A program made the position numbers and the translations under genes. From an uncultured Verrucomicrobia subdivision 3 bacterium (GTDB lineage: Bacteria; Verrucomicrobiota; Verrucomicrobiia; Limisphaerales; UBA8199): DNA of 64,000 nucleotides. The stretch is taken from positions 1 through 64,000 of the forward strand of contig CAIWMU010000127.1 of assembly GCA_903913865.1 (NCBI GenBank). The letters run 5' to 3'. The notes below the pieces were generated by a model. That model was not told where the DNA came from and did not search any database. It was given only the letters and a program-made list of their open reading frames with translations. Shown piece by piece: positions 41,931-50,352 of the stretch; the stretch's first letter is position 1; the number at the start of each line of letters is the position of its first letter.

Positions 41931-43478
41931 ATGAAAAAAACCAGACCGGACAAGGTAGTCGCACGGAAGCAGAAGGCGGTTTCAGCAGGCGCAGTGTCGC
42001 CGGGGCGAAGTTCCATCCCGGAGCGGGATCGGAAGTTGAATTTTGGTGACAAATGGGCCTACGCGCCCGCGCCTGAGAGCCATGATTACATTCCGGTCGC
42101 ACCCAGGCATGAGCTGTTCATCAATGGTACGTTCGTCCCACCAGCCAGAGGGGACTATTTTCCGAGTGTCAATCCGGCAACCGAAGGGAAATTGACGGAG
42201 ATTGCGCGCGGGGGCACCGGGGATGTGGACAGGGCGGTGAAGGCAGCCCGCGCGGCGTTCAAGAACGTCTGGGGCACGATGCCGGGCTGTGAGCGGGGCA
42301 AATACCTTTACCGGATTGCACGCATCATCCAGGAGCGATCCCGCGAGCTGGCGATTCTCGAAACGATGGATGGCGGCAAGCCGATCAAGGAGACCCGGGA
42401 TATTGATCTTCCCCTTGTTGCCGCGCATTTCTTTTACCATGCCGGTTGGGCTGACAAGCTCGAATATGCCCTGCCGGGGCGTGATCCCAAGCCCATTGGG
42501 GTGGTGGGGCAGATCATTCCATGGAATTTTCCGCTGCTGATGGCGGCCTGGAAGAGCGCGCCGGCACTGGCCTGCGGCAACACCGTGGTGATCAAACCTT
42601 CCAAGACCACCAGCCTGACCCTTCTCCGGCTGGCTGAGATTTTCCAGGAAGCGGGCCTGCCGAATGGGGTGGTGAACGTCGTGACCGGCACCGGGGATAC
42701 CGGCACTGCCATTGTCCAGCATCCGGATGTGGACAAGATCGCCTTCACCGGTTCGACGGAAATTGGCAGGGAACTGGCGCGGCTGACGGCCGGGACGAGA
42801 AAGCGGTTGACGCTTGAGTTGGGAGGGAAGGCTGCAAACATCGTCTTTGAGGATGCCGCCATTGATCAGGCCATTGAGGGGGTGGTGGCGGGGATTTACT
42901 TCAATCAGGGGCATGTGTGCTGCGCCGGATCGCGACTGCTCGTGCAGGAGAGCATCTACCCCAGGGTGGTAAAGCGTCTGCGAGACCGGATCCAGACGCT
43001 GCGGGTGGGGAATCCGCTCGACAAGAACACGGATATCGGGGCCATCAACAATCCGGCGCAACTCGAAAAGATTCGGGAGATGGTGGCCTGCGGAGTGGCT
43101 GAGGGTGGCGGTCTGGTGCAGACCAACTGCGTCCTGCCAAAGAAGGGCTACTGGTTCCCTCCTACTTTTCTGACGGGTGTGACGCCCGCCCACCGTGTGG
43201 CACAGGAGGAAATTTTCGGGCCGGTTCTCGCTGTGATGACCTTCCGAACACCGGAGGAGGCGATCGAGCGGGCCAACAACACCCCCTACGGTCTAAGTGC
43301 CGGAGTGTGGACGGAGAAGGGGAGCAAGATTTTCAAGATGGTCAGCCAACTCCGGGCGGGTGTCGTCTGGGCGAACACATTCAACAAGTTCGATCCCACC
43401 AGCCCGTTCGGGGGCTACAAGGAGAGCGGGTTTGGTCGCGAGGGGGGATTGCAGGGATTGCAGGCCTACCTTCGTTGA
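41931..43478 (+). CDS. NAD(P)-dependent aldehyde dehydrogenase
   Basis: 515 residues. The Cys330 nucleophile sits in GHVCCAGSR (the usual Gln of GQ is His) and the general base Glu296 in LELGGK, 34 residues apart as in ALDH2. FTGSTEIGRELA is the NAD-binding motif; PFGGYKESGFGREGG closes the protein. It has a ~50-residue N-terminal extension, basic at first (MKKTRPDKVVARKQK), before the canonical LFINGTFVPP. Directly follows deoC with 23 bp between, so acetaldehyde from deoxyribose breakdown is the best-guess substrate. The gene is followed by a terminator and converges with htpG. Confidence 0.92.
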   Translation: MKKTRPDKVVARKQKAVSAGAVSPGRSSIPERDRKLNFGDKWAYAPAPESHDYIPVAPRHELFINGTFVPPARGDYFPSVNPATEGKLTEIARGGTGDVDRAVKAARAAFKNVWGTMPGCERGKYLYRIARIIQERSRELAILETMDGGKPIKETRDIDLPLVAAHFFYHAGWADKLEYALPGRDPKPIGVVGQIIPWNFPLLMAAWKSAPALACGNTVVIKPSKTTSLTLLRLAEIFQEAGLPNGVVNVVTGTGDTGTAIVQHPDVDKIAFTGSTEIGRELARLTAGTRKRLTLELGGKAANIVFEDAAIDQAIEGVVAGIYFNQGHVCCAGSRLLVQESIYPRVVKRLRDRIQTLRVGNPLDKNTDIGAINNPAQLEKIREMVACGVAEGGGLVQTNCVLPKKGYWFPPTFLTGVTPAHRVAQEEIFGPVLAVMTFRTPEEAIERANNTPYGLSAGVWTEKGSKIFKMVSQLRAGVVWANTFNKFDPTSPFGGYKESGFGREGGLQGLQAYLR

Positions 43479-43498
43479 TCCATACCAATCCCTCACCA

Positions 43499-43527
43499 CC
43501 GGGAAGGTCCTGGTGGAACCTTCCCGG
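43499..43527. terminator. Bidirectional terminator between ALDH and htpG
   Basis: CCGGGAAGGT (43499-43508) and ACCTTCCCGG (43518-43527), a 10-bp perfect stem with a 9-nt loop, between convergent genes. There is no long T-run, so efficiency is uncertain. Confidence 0.6.
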
Positions 43528-43554
43528 CGGGATGTGATCTGCTCCAGAGCGGTT

Positions 43555-45405
43555 TTACGCCTGTTTGCCGAGCACCCGCTCCAGCAACTCGTTCATGCGC
43601 TTGAGCATGGCGCGGGGATCTTCCAGCAATCCGGCCGAGACGCGGGCGTTGTCGAGCAGCTGTTCGGTAACCGTTCCTGCAAGCGCAGCATCAGCGCCCC
43701 GCTGTGCGGAGAGGCGAATGATGATCGGGCTGCGGGGGTTGATCTCGAGATCCTGAGGGGCATTTCCCGATCCTTCCTGACCCTTTCCAGCCGCCTTGAG
43801 GATGCGGCGCATGGAGGATGTCATGTATTTGTCGCTGTCCACGAGCACTGCCGGGCTTTCCACCAGACGCTGTGAAATGCGCACCTCGCGCACCGCTTCG
43901 CCCAGAGTCTCCTTCATCCACTTCGCGAGGGCTGCTCCATCGGCCTCGGAAAGGCTCTCTCCCTCGGTTTTTTCAAGACCGAGATCGGCCTTTTCCGCCG
44001 CCTTCAACGTCTTCCCCTCAAAGGTGTGGAGATGCTCCATGACGAACTCATCCCATGGATCATACATGAAAACCACTTCCGTGCCCCGTGAGAGGAAGAC
44101 TTCGTAATAGGGGCTGGCTTCGGCGGCTTCACGGTTGGGTGCGAGCAGGTAGTAAGTCTCCTTCTGCTCCGCGCCCATGCGGGTCACGTAGGCGGAGAGG
44201 GATGTGAGTTCCCCCTTCTTCGTGGTGGAGGTCTCATACCGGAGCAGCTTGCCAAGGCCTTCGCGGTGGGTGTAATCAGTCGCCACCCCCTCCTTGATGA
44301 AGCGCTGGTATTCAGCATAAAACGTCTCATAGGCCGCAGCATCCTTCTCGGCCTGCTCGCCGAGGAATTTGATGAACTTCCCGGTGAGCGCATTGTTCAA
44401 CCGCTGCATCAGCGTGGAATCCTGCATGGACTCGCGGGAGATGTTCAGGGGAAGATCCTCGCTGTCCACCACGCCCTTGAGGAAGCGGAGCCACTCGGGG
44501 AACAGGTCCTTGGCCTTCGACTGGATCAGCACCTTCCTGCAGTAGAGATGGACATCTGAATCGATCCGACCCATGCCCATCGATTCCCAGTTTTTGGCGG
44601 GAACGAACAGAAGGGATTGAATGGAGAGGGGGGCATCCGAGTTGAAGTGCAGCCGGTAAAGGGGCTTGTCCTGATCGTGGCCCAGATATTGGTAAAACTC
44701 GTTGTATTCCTCCTCTTTGACCTCCGACTGTGAGCGGCTCCAGATGGCCTGCACCGTGTTGATGCGTTTGCCGTTGAGGTGGATCGGGAACTGGACAAAG
44801 TTGGAGTAGCGCTTGATGATTCCCTCGAGCTTGGATTCCTCGGAGAATGCCTTCGCGTCATCCTTGAGGGTCAGGACGATCCGCGTGCCGCGGGGCAGGT
44901 CCTGAGCCTGTTCAATTTCGTAACCATTGGCACCTTCGCTTGTCCAGACCCAACCCTGCTCCTGTGGCAGGTATGCGCGGGAGTGAACCGACACCTTTCC
45001 TGCAGCCATGAATGCGGAATAAAAACCGACACCGAATTTCCCGATGAGTTGGGCATCGGCCTTCTTGTTCTGCTCAGCGAGCTGGCTCAGGAAGGCCTTT
45101 GTTCCGGAATGGGCAATGGTGCCCAGATTCTGAACCAGGTCGGCATGGGTCATGCCGATGCCGGAGTCGGAGATGGTGATCAGCCCCAGTTTGTCGTCGG
45201 TCTGGATGTGGATTTCCGGAGCGACCTCCGGTTGGTGGATTTCTGTTCCGGAGGACTGGAGGAACCGGAGTTTCTCACAGGCGTCCGCGGCATTGGAGAT
45301 CAGTTCGCGAACGAAGATCTCCTTGTCGGTGTAAAGTGAGTGGATGACGATATCCAGCAACTGCTGGATTTCCGCTTGGAAATGATGTTTCTCTGTTGTG
45401 CTCAT
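43555..45405 (-). CDS. htpG: Molecular chaperone HtpG (Hsp90)
   Basis: ATP-dependent cytosolic chaperone. 616 residues. N-terminal GHKL ATPase with ELISNAADACEKLR (~34-47), TISDSGIGMTHADL (~77-90) and GKFGVGFYSAFM (~122-133); middle domain with INTVQAIWSRSQ and EDLPLNISRESMQ; C-terminal dimerisation domain. Length and motifs match canonical bacterial HtpG. Diverges from the rpsP operon over 304 bp. No CIRCE-like element was seen in front of it. Confidence 0.96.
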   Translation of the reverse strand: MSTTEKHHFQAEIQQLLDIVIHSLYTDKEIFVRELISNAADACEKLRFLQSSGTEIHQPEVAPEIHIQTDDKLGLITISDSGIGMTHADLVQNLGTIAHSGTKAFLSQLAEQNKKADAQLIGKFGVGFYSAFMAAGKVSVHSRAYLPQEQGWVWTSEGANGYEIEQAQDLPRGTRIVLTLKDDAKAFSEESKLEGIIKRYSNFVQFPIHLNGKRINTVQAIWSRSQSEVKEEEYNEFYQYLGHDQDKPLYRLHFNSDAPLSIQSLLFVPAKNWESMGMGRIDSDVHLYCRKVLIQSKAKDLFPEWLRFLKGVVDSEDLPLNISRESMQDSTLMQRLNNALTGKFIKFLGEQAEKDAAAYETFYAEYQRFIKEGVATDYTHREGLGKLLRYETSTTKKGELTSLSAYVTRMGAEQKETYYLLAPNREAAEASPYYEVFLSRGTEVVFMYDPWDEFVMEHLHTFEGKTLKAAEKADLGLEKTEGESLSEADGAALAKWMKETLGEAVREVRISQRLVESPAVLVDSDKYMTSSMRRILKAAGKGQEGSGNAPQDLEINPRSPIIIRLSAQRGADAALAGTVTEQLLDNARVSAGLLEDPRAMLKRMNELLERVLGKQA

Positions 45406-45709
45406 GTATAGTTAAGTCCGAATTCCTGTAAAGCCTTCTCCGGCTTCCATCCAAGGCATGCCCGGGAGGCTATAGGGGATCGGAGCCACCATCTTTTTAC
45501 TATGGCTGGGAAAAATGTCAAAGCCGGGTGTTCAGTCGGCTGTTTTAACGGTCGGAACAGCGGGGAGGGGGCCATGTTGGACGGTGTGCAGCAGAATTTT
45601 GAAAACAAGGCTTGCCAATTTTGGTGGTTGGCGCTAATTTCCGACCTCATTTTTGGGTGTACCCCAAAGCCGGCGCCACGAGGCGTTTTGGTCAGAAACA
45701 AACGATTTT
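45406..45709. promoter_or_regulatory. Divergent upstream region of htpG and the rpsP operon
   Basis: 304 bp without a gene. It contains the rpsP promoter candidate (45612-45640). I found no clear heat-shock motif on the htpG side. Confidence 0.5.
45612..45640 (+). promoter_or_regulatory. Putative sigma-70 promoter of rpsP-trmD-rplS
   Basis: TTGCCA (45612-45617) and TAATTT (45635-45640), 17-bp spacer, about 70 bp before the rpsP start. Transcription would start near 45647. Confidence 0.55.
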
Positions 45710-45958
45710 ATGGCAGTAAGAATTCGCATGAAGCGAGTCGGGGCAAAGAATTCCCCGGTATTTCGCATTGTGGTGGCCGACAGCCGCAGTCCTCGGGATG
45801 GCAAGTTCATCGAGGAAGTGGGGACCTACCAACCGCTCAAGAAGGGCGAGAACGTGGTGATGGATCTGGAGCGCGTCAAGTATTGGGTGAGCAAGGGCGC
45901 ACAGCCCAGCGACACCGTGGCGAGCTTCATCCGCAAGGCCACACGCGTGGTGGCCTGA
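45710..45958 (+). CDS. rpsP: Ribosomal protein bS16
   Basis: 82 residues, small-subunit protein. [20 protein letters not shown] at the start and [20 protein letters not shown] are the family's hallmark stretches. The ATG at 45710 matches the family start exactly. First gene of rpsP-khpA-trmD-rplS. Confidence 0.97.
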   Translation: MAVRIRMKRVGAKNSPVFRIVVADSRSPRDGKFIEEVGTYQPLKKGENVVMDLERVKYWVSKGAQPSDTVASFIRKATRVVA

Positions 45959-45974
45959 TTTTTGGAGTCCGCCT

Positions 45975-46220
45975 ATGCAAGCCTTTCTCGAGTTTGTCGT
46001 TAAAGGATTGGTGCAGTATCCAGAAGCGGTCACGGTGACCCCTGTAGTAAGGGATGCCACGACCGTTTATGAGTTGCGTTTGCATCCTCAGGACGTCGGC
46101 AAGGTGATTGGGCGGCAGGGCATGACGATCAATGCCATTCGCTCACTCATGCTCGCGGGAAGCGCCAAGAAGGGGTTGCGCTCCATTTTGGAGATTGTTG
46201 AAGACAAGCCTGCGGCCTGA
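45975..46220 (+). CDS. khpA: KH-domain RNA-binding protein (KhpA/YlqC type)
   Basis: 81 residues, a single KH domain with the GxxG loop in [15 protein letters not shown] (~49-63). In Firmicutes the homologue pairs with KhpB to bind RNA and affect cell division; here the partner is not in view. It lies between rpsP and trmD, the common position for the gene. The conserved start [15 protein letters not shown] matches the family. Confidence 0.92.
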   Translation: MQAFLEFVVKGLVQYPEAVTVTPVVRDATTVYELRLHPQDVGKVIGRQGMTINAIRSLMLAGSAKKGLRSILEIVEDKPAA

Positions 46221-46258
46221 GCATCGGGCTTGGGTCCGAGCGACGTCCCGAAGTGGCG

Positions 46259-46942
46259 ATGAAAGTTGATGTCATCACCCTGTTCCCGGGAATGTTTGCG
46301 GGGCCTCTGGATGAGAGCATCATCAAGCGGGCGCGGGACAACGGCATTCTGAATTTGCAGCTGCATAATCTGCGTGATTATGCGCACGACCGGCACAAGA
46401 CGGTTGATGACAGGCCCTTCGGTGGCGGTCCGGGCATGCTGTTGAAGCCGGAGCCGATATTTGAGGCTGTTGAGGCGGTTGCTAGTGAGAAGGCCCGGGT
46501 GATTCTGGTGAGTCCCTCCGGGCGCCCGTTCAACCAGTCAGTGGCGCGCGAATTGGCCACCGAGGAACATCTGGTGATGGTATCGGGCCATTACGAGGGA
46601 TTTGACGAGCGTATCCGGGAACAGTTGGCCGATGACGAATTGTCGATAGGCGACTATGTGTTGACGAACGGGGCGCTCCCGGTGATGGTTATCATTGATG
46701 CGGTTGTCCGGCTGCTGCCGGGAGTGCTGGGCGATGATGACAGTTCACGGGACGAGTCGTTCAGTGGTGATTTGCTGGAATATCCGCAATACACCCGCCC
46801 GGCAGAATTTAGGACATGGCAGGTTCCGGAAGTGTTGGTTTCCGGGAATCATGCGCTGATAGCGAAGTGGCGGTCCGAGCAGGCCCTACGCCGCACTGAA
46901 GAGCGGCGGCCCGACTTGCTCAAAAAAACTGAAAATTTATGA
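46259..46942 (+). CDS. trmD: tRNA (guanine37-N1)-methyltransferase
   Basis: Methylates G37 in tRNAs that read CNN codons, using SAM in a trefoil-knot SPOUT fold. About 227 residues from the ATG at 46259 (GTG two codons upstream is also possible). Shows [43 protein letters not shown] and the knot region [35 protein letters not shown] near the end. rimM, which often lies between rpsP and trmD, is missing. The stop overlaps the rplS start by 4 bp (ATGA). Confidence 0.96.
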   Translation: MKVDVITLFPGMFAGPLDESIIKRARDNGILNLQLHNLRDYAHDRHKTVDDRPFGGGPGMLLKPEPIFEAVEAVASEKARVILVSPSGRPFNQSVARELATEEHLVMVSGHYEGFDERIREQLADDELSIGDYVLTNGALPVMVIIDAVVRLLPGVLGDDDSSRDESFSGDLLEYPQYTRPAEFRTWQVPEVLVSGNHALIAKWRSEQALRRTEERRPDLLKKTENL

Positions 46943-47322
46943 ACCAGGCAATACTTGATAAAATTGAATCGGAGCAGTATCGCAAGACGCCCGCAAATTT
47001 TTGCGTTGGCGATTCCGTGCGCGTGCACACCAAGGTCGTTGAAGGCGACAAGGAGCGTATTCAGATCTTTTCCGGAGTGGTGATCGGCCGTCGCGGGCAT
47101 GGTCTGAATGAGATGTTCACTGTGCGCCGCATCAGCTATGGCGAGGGAGTTGAACGCGTGTTCCCCCTGCATTCGCCCCGTGTCGAGAAGGTTGAAGTGG
47201 AGCGTGAAGGTTCCGTCCGCCGCGCCAAGTTGACCTACCTGCGCAAGCGCCTCGGGAAGGGTGCCACCCTGGTGAAGGAGAAGGAGACGAAGCTCTCTCC
47301 CAAGGCCAAAGCCAAGGCCTGA
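46939..47322 (+). CDS. rplS: Ribosomal protein bL19
   Basis: 127 residues. [31 protein letters not shown] and [18 protein letters not shown] are typical. C-terminal [18 protein letters not shown] and lysine-rich tail. Start overlaps trmD by 4 bp; a strong terminator follows after 28 bp. Confidence 0.97.
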   Translation: MNQAILDKIESEQYRKTPANFCVGDSVRVHTKVVEGDKERIQIFSGVVIGRRGHGLNEMFTVRRISYGEGVERVFPLHSPRVEKVEVEREGSVRRAKLTYLRKRLGKGATLVKEKETKLSPKAKAKA

Positions 47323-47350
47323 GTCAAGGCCGGTTTTGACGGTTTTCACT

Positions 47351-47376
47351 GGCGAGGTTGAGGCCTCGCCTTTTTT
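47351..47376 (+). terminator. Rho-independent terminator of the rpsP operon
   Basis: GGCGAGG (47351-47357) and CCTCGCC (47364-47370) with a TTGAGG loop, followed by TTTTTT (47371-47376). It lies between convergent rplS and hisS. Confidence 0.88.
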
Positions 47377-47405
47377 CGTGTACGCGTGGAGGACCGGTTG
47401 GGAGG

Positions 47406-48668
47406 CTAGGCCAAGGCGGCTCGTAGAATGCAGGGGGCGGCCGCTGGTTCGCATGTTGTTTCCTCGCGAGTCGCCAGATTTTTGATCCGGACTTCAAGTG
47501 ACCCGCCATCCTTGCGAACGAGGCGCAGCGTGTGGGTAGCACCCAACTCCTGGGCACGCTTGAACTGCTTGTCGGACTTTGCAGGCACCAGGGTATATTC
47601 CGTGGAAATTCCAGATTCGCGGAGGGACTGGACGAGGCTGAGGGAATCAAGTCGCAGGTCTTCAGACTCAATGATGCAGAAGGCCCCCAAATTCTGACCG
47701 AAAGCGGGGAGCAAGGCCCGGGCTTTGAGCAATTCAAGCAGCACGACGTCCCCCATGCCAAACCCCAAGGCCGGTAGGTCGACCTTGCCGGCGCTGATCA
47801 GTTTGATGAGGTTGTTGTAGCGTCCTCCGCCTGCGATGGCCCTGAACTCGCCTTTCCGGTCAAACGCCTCGAAGACAATGCCGGTGTAATAGGCAAGGCC
47901 CCGGATGACCTGGTAGTCGATCTTTGCATAGGCACCCAGACCCCGTGCCTGAAGGTCGCCCATCACTCCAGCCAGTTCCACAGTTGGTTCACCGCGGTCG
48001 ATGAATTCCTGTACCGAAGGAAGATCAAAGCCGATTTTCTGAAGCTTTTCAGCGGTTTTTGCCGGCTCCTCCCGCTCCAGCTTGTCGATGATCTGATAAA
48101 ACTCGTATTCCGCATCGGGCAATCCCCCCCGGGAAACGAAGAAATCGTGCCATGCGTTTCGGCTGCTCAGACGGATGACGAAATCAGCCTCGGTTAGTCC
48201 GAAAGACCTCAGGGAGTTGATGAGGAGGGCAATTAGTTCTGAATCTGCGGCCGCATCCGCCTCGCCCACGATATCCGCATTGAACTGAAAGTGCTCACGA
48301 AGGCGCCCCCTCTGCTGGCGCTCATAGCGGAAGAGCTGAGGGATGGCAAACCACTTGATGGGCTTCTTGTAGCTGCGCTCCCGGGAGGCGACCATGCGGG
48401 CCAGGGTGGGAGTCATCTCAGGCCGGAGCGAAATCTGTCGATCCCCCTTGTCCGTGAAATTGTAAAGCTGGCCGACAATCTCGGTCCCGCTCTTAGTGGT
48501 AAATAATTCGAGTGGCTCCAGCGGTGGTCCGTCGTATTCGCGGAAGCCGGAGAGCTCTGCTGCTGCTCTCCACTTCTTGAAGATGTATTGGCGAGCGTCA
48601 GCACTCCACGGCTCAGCCTGTGGGAGAGGCTCAGGGTAGAAATCACGAAATCCGGGCAGTCGTTCCAT
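47406..48668 (-). CDS. hisS: Histidyl-tRNA synthetase
   Basis: Class II synthetase that charges tRNA-His. 420 residues. Motif 2 is visible around RPEMTPTLARMVASRERSYK, motif 3 near LPALGFGMGDVVLLEL, and histidine-specific GLAYYTGIVFEAF with GGGRYNNLI (~270-300). The C-terminal anticodon-binding domain follows (AFCIIESEDLRLDSLSLVQ...). MERLPGFRDFYPE replaces the usual GTxD opening, as in the HisS form common in many phyla. Convergent with rplS. Confidence 0.95.
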   Translation of the reverse strand: MERLPGFRDFYPEPLPQAEPWSADARQYIFKKWRAAAELSGFREYDGPPLEPLELFTTKSGTEIVGQLYNFTDKGDRQISLRPEMTPTLARMVASRERSYKKPIKWFAIPQLFRYERQQRGRLREHFQFNADIVGEADAAADSELIALLINSLRSFGLTEADFVIRLSSRNAWHDFFVSRGGLPDAEYEFYQIIDKLEREEPAKTAEKLQKIGFDLPSVQEFIDRGEPTVELAGVMGDLQARGLGAYAKIDYQVIRGLAYYTGIVFEAFDRKGEFRAIAGGGRYNNLIKLISAGKVDLPALGFGMGDVVLLELLKARALLPAFGQNLGAFCIIESEDLRLDSLSLVQSLRESGISTEYTLVPAKSDKQFKRAQELGATHTLRLVRKDGGSLEVRIKNLATREETTCEPAAAPCILRAALA

Positions 48669-48792
48669 AGTCAGACCGCCAGATTAGGGCGGCACGGGGT
48701 TGAATCCAAAGAAAAAGAGAAAGTGCCGGGAATTTCGCATGATATTGCGAAATACAAGACAGCAGAAATCAGGCTCCAGCGGGGGGCGACTA

Positions 48793-49107
48793 TCACGGAC
48801 TTTTTTTCCGGGCGGGAGGCTGAATTTTCAACACTGCCGCACGCATGTCCTTGCCAGGCTTGAACTTCACAACGGAACGTTGGGGGATAGGAACATCCTT
48901 CTCGGGGGAATTGGGGTTGCGGCCAATCCGGGCTTTGCGCGTTTTGACTTCGAAAACCCCAAAGTTGCGCAGCTCAACTTTGTCACCATTGGCGAGAGCA
49001 TCAGCGATCTGCTTTAGCGTCAACTGAACAACTTTCAGCACGTCAAGTTGTATCAACTGTGTTTTTTCGCTGATGCGAACAACCAAATCCCTTTTAGTCA
49101 ATGTCAT
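48793..49107 (-). CDS. IHF/HU-family DNA-bending protein
   Basis: 104 residues, nucleoid-associated. Residues 1-90 follow the HU/IHF fold: TLTKRDLVVRISEKTQLIQLD helices, KVELRNFGVFEVKTRKARIGRNP (the beta arm with the Pro at its tip in GRNPNSPEKDVPIPQ) and VVKFKPGKDMRAAV. IHF-alpha-like rather than HU is suggested by length and arm. It has a basic C-terminal tail (PPARKKSP). A near-consensus promoter lies just upstream, implying abundant expression. Confidence 0.9.
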   Translation of the reverse strand: MTLTKRDLVVRISEKTQLIQLDVLKVVQLTLKQIADALANGDKVELRNFGVFEVKTRKARIGRNPNSPEKDVPIPQRSVVKFKPGKDMRAAVLKIQPPARKKSP

Positions 49108-49145
49108 ATCACCGTGTTGGGTTCGTAATGAAACCTGTTGAAGTA

Positions 49146-49174
49146 TCTATAAACCCTTTTCTGACAGCGGTCAA
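49146..49174 (-). promoter_or_regulatory. Putative sigma-70 promoter of the IHF/HU gene
   Basis: On the minus strand TTGACC (49174-49169) and TATAGA (49151-49146), 17-bp spacer. Transcription would start near 49139, giving a ~32-nt leader to the ATG at 49107. Confidence 0.7.
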
Positions 49175-49221
49175 GCGCGGAATGAAGCGAACCGGTCGTG
49201 GATTGTCGGGAAGGGAATCCT

Positions 49222-50352
49222 TCAACAGGGAGGGGATGGGTGCCGGGTGCGAACTCCTGAGCCTACAACATTCTGCAAACGGCTTTGGTTCAACAGCTTG
49301 AGCTTCTGAGAGATTCCAGTGACGAGCGTGTTGACCAGTCCCGGTCCCTCATAGACAAAGCCGGTGTAGACCTGCAGCAAAGAAGCTCCGGCCTCGATTT
49401 TTTCCCAGGCGTCCTCCACCGTGAAGATGCCACCGACCCCGATGATGGGAACCCGTCCCCCGGTGCTGCGACAAAGGTGGCGGATCACTTCAGTGCTTCG
49501 CTCCCGAAGTGGCTTGCCACTCAACCCTCCAGCCTCTGAAAAAACTTGCTGCAGCGCTGGCTCGGTGGCGGGCGGGCGGGTGACGGTGGTATTGGTGGCC
49601 ACGATACCGGCGATTTTCCTCTCTTCCACCAGGGAAACGATCTCGTCCAGTGCCTCGAAGGTCAAATCGGGGGCGACTTTGACAAGAATGGGGGGATTTC
49701 TGCCCGGTTTGGAGGCGGCCGTCTCTGCCAGAGCGGTGAAAATGCGGCCCAAGGCATCCCGATCCTGTAGATGGCGGAGATTCGGGGTGTTTGGGGAACT
49801 GACGTTCACCACAAAAAAGTCGAGCTGATCCCGCAGGGCCTGAAATGACCTGGCGTAGTCTTCCGGGGCCTCCTCCAAGGGTGTGATCTTGGATTTGCCA
49901 AGATTGATCCCAACAGGGTGACTTGGCCAAAGACCAGAGTCCCGCCACCAGATCAATGTTTTCGAGAGAGCCTCCGCCCCCGGGTTGTTGAATCCCATCC
50001 GGTTGATGATTCCCTTGGCGTTGATGGCGCGGAACACTCTGGGGGTTGGATTTCCGGGTTGCGGATGCCAGGTTACGGCACCCAATTCTGAAAAACCGAA
50101 GCCGAGAGCCGCCCAGGCAGGCAATGCATCGGCGTGTTTGTCCATACCGGCCGCAAGGCCAATCGGGTTTGGGAAATCGAGCCCGAAAAGGGAGACAGGC
50201 AGCGGGGGCGCCCCACATGCAGCGTTCAGAATGCTGGTTGCGGAGGGGTGTCGGGCGATCCAGCCAAGAGATCGGAGGGCCTGGTTGTGGGCCCTCTCCG
50301 GATCCTGACGGAAGAGCAGGGGGCGGATTGCGCTTTTGTAAAGCCAGCTCAC
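49222..50352 (-). CDS. pyrD: Dihydroorotate dehydrogenase (quinone), class 2
   Basis: Oxidises dihydroorotate to orotate in pyrimidine synthesis, passing electrons to quinone at the membrane. 376 residues. The N-terminal membrane-associating helices (MSWLYKSAIRPLLFRQDPE) mark class 2. FMN-binding LDFPNPIGLAAGMDKHADA, catalytic Ser in VNVSSPNTPNLRHLQD, GIVATNTTVTRP and IGVGGIFTVEDAWEKI are seen. The GTG start overlaps the shc stop by 4 bp (GTGA), so the genes are coupled although their pathways differ. Confidence 0.95.
   Translation of the reverse strand: MSWLYKSAIRPLLFRQDPERAHNQALRSLGWIARHPSATSILNAACGAPPLPVSLFGLDFPNPIGLAAGMDKHADALPAWAALGFGFSELGAVTWHPQPGNPTPRVFRAINAKGIINRMGFNNPGAEALSKTLIWWRDSGLWPSHPVGINLGKSKITPLEEAPEDYARSFQALRDQLDFFVVNVSSPNTPNLRHLQDRDALGRIFTALAETAASKPGRNPPILVKVAPDLTFEALDEIVSLVEERKIAGIVATNTTVTRPPATEPALQQVFSEAGGLSGKPLRERSTEVIRHLCRSTGGRVPIIGVGGIFTVEDAWEKIEAGASLLQVYTGFVYEGPGLVNTLVTGISQKLKLLNQSRLQNVVGSGVRTRHPSPPC

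Noticed and set aside
40954-43478. Bacterial microcompartment operon
   Set aside because: No shell-protein genes in the window; kept only as a question about the N-terminal extensions.
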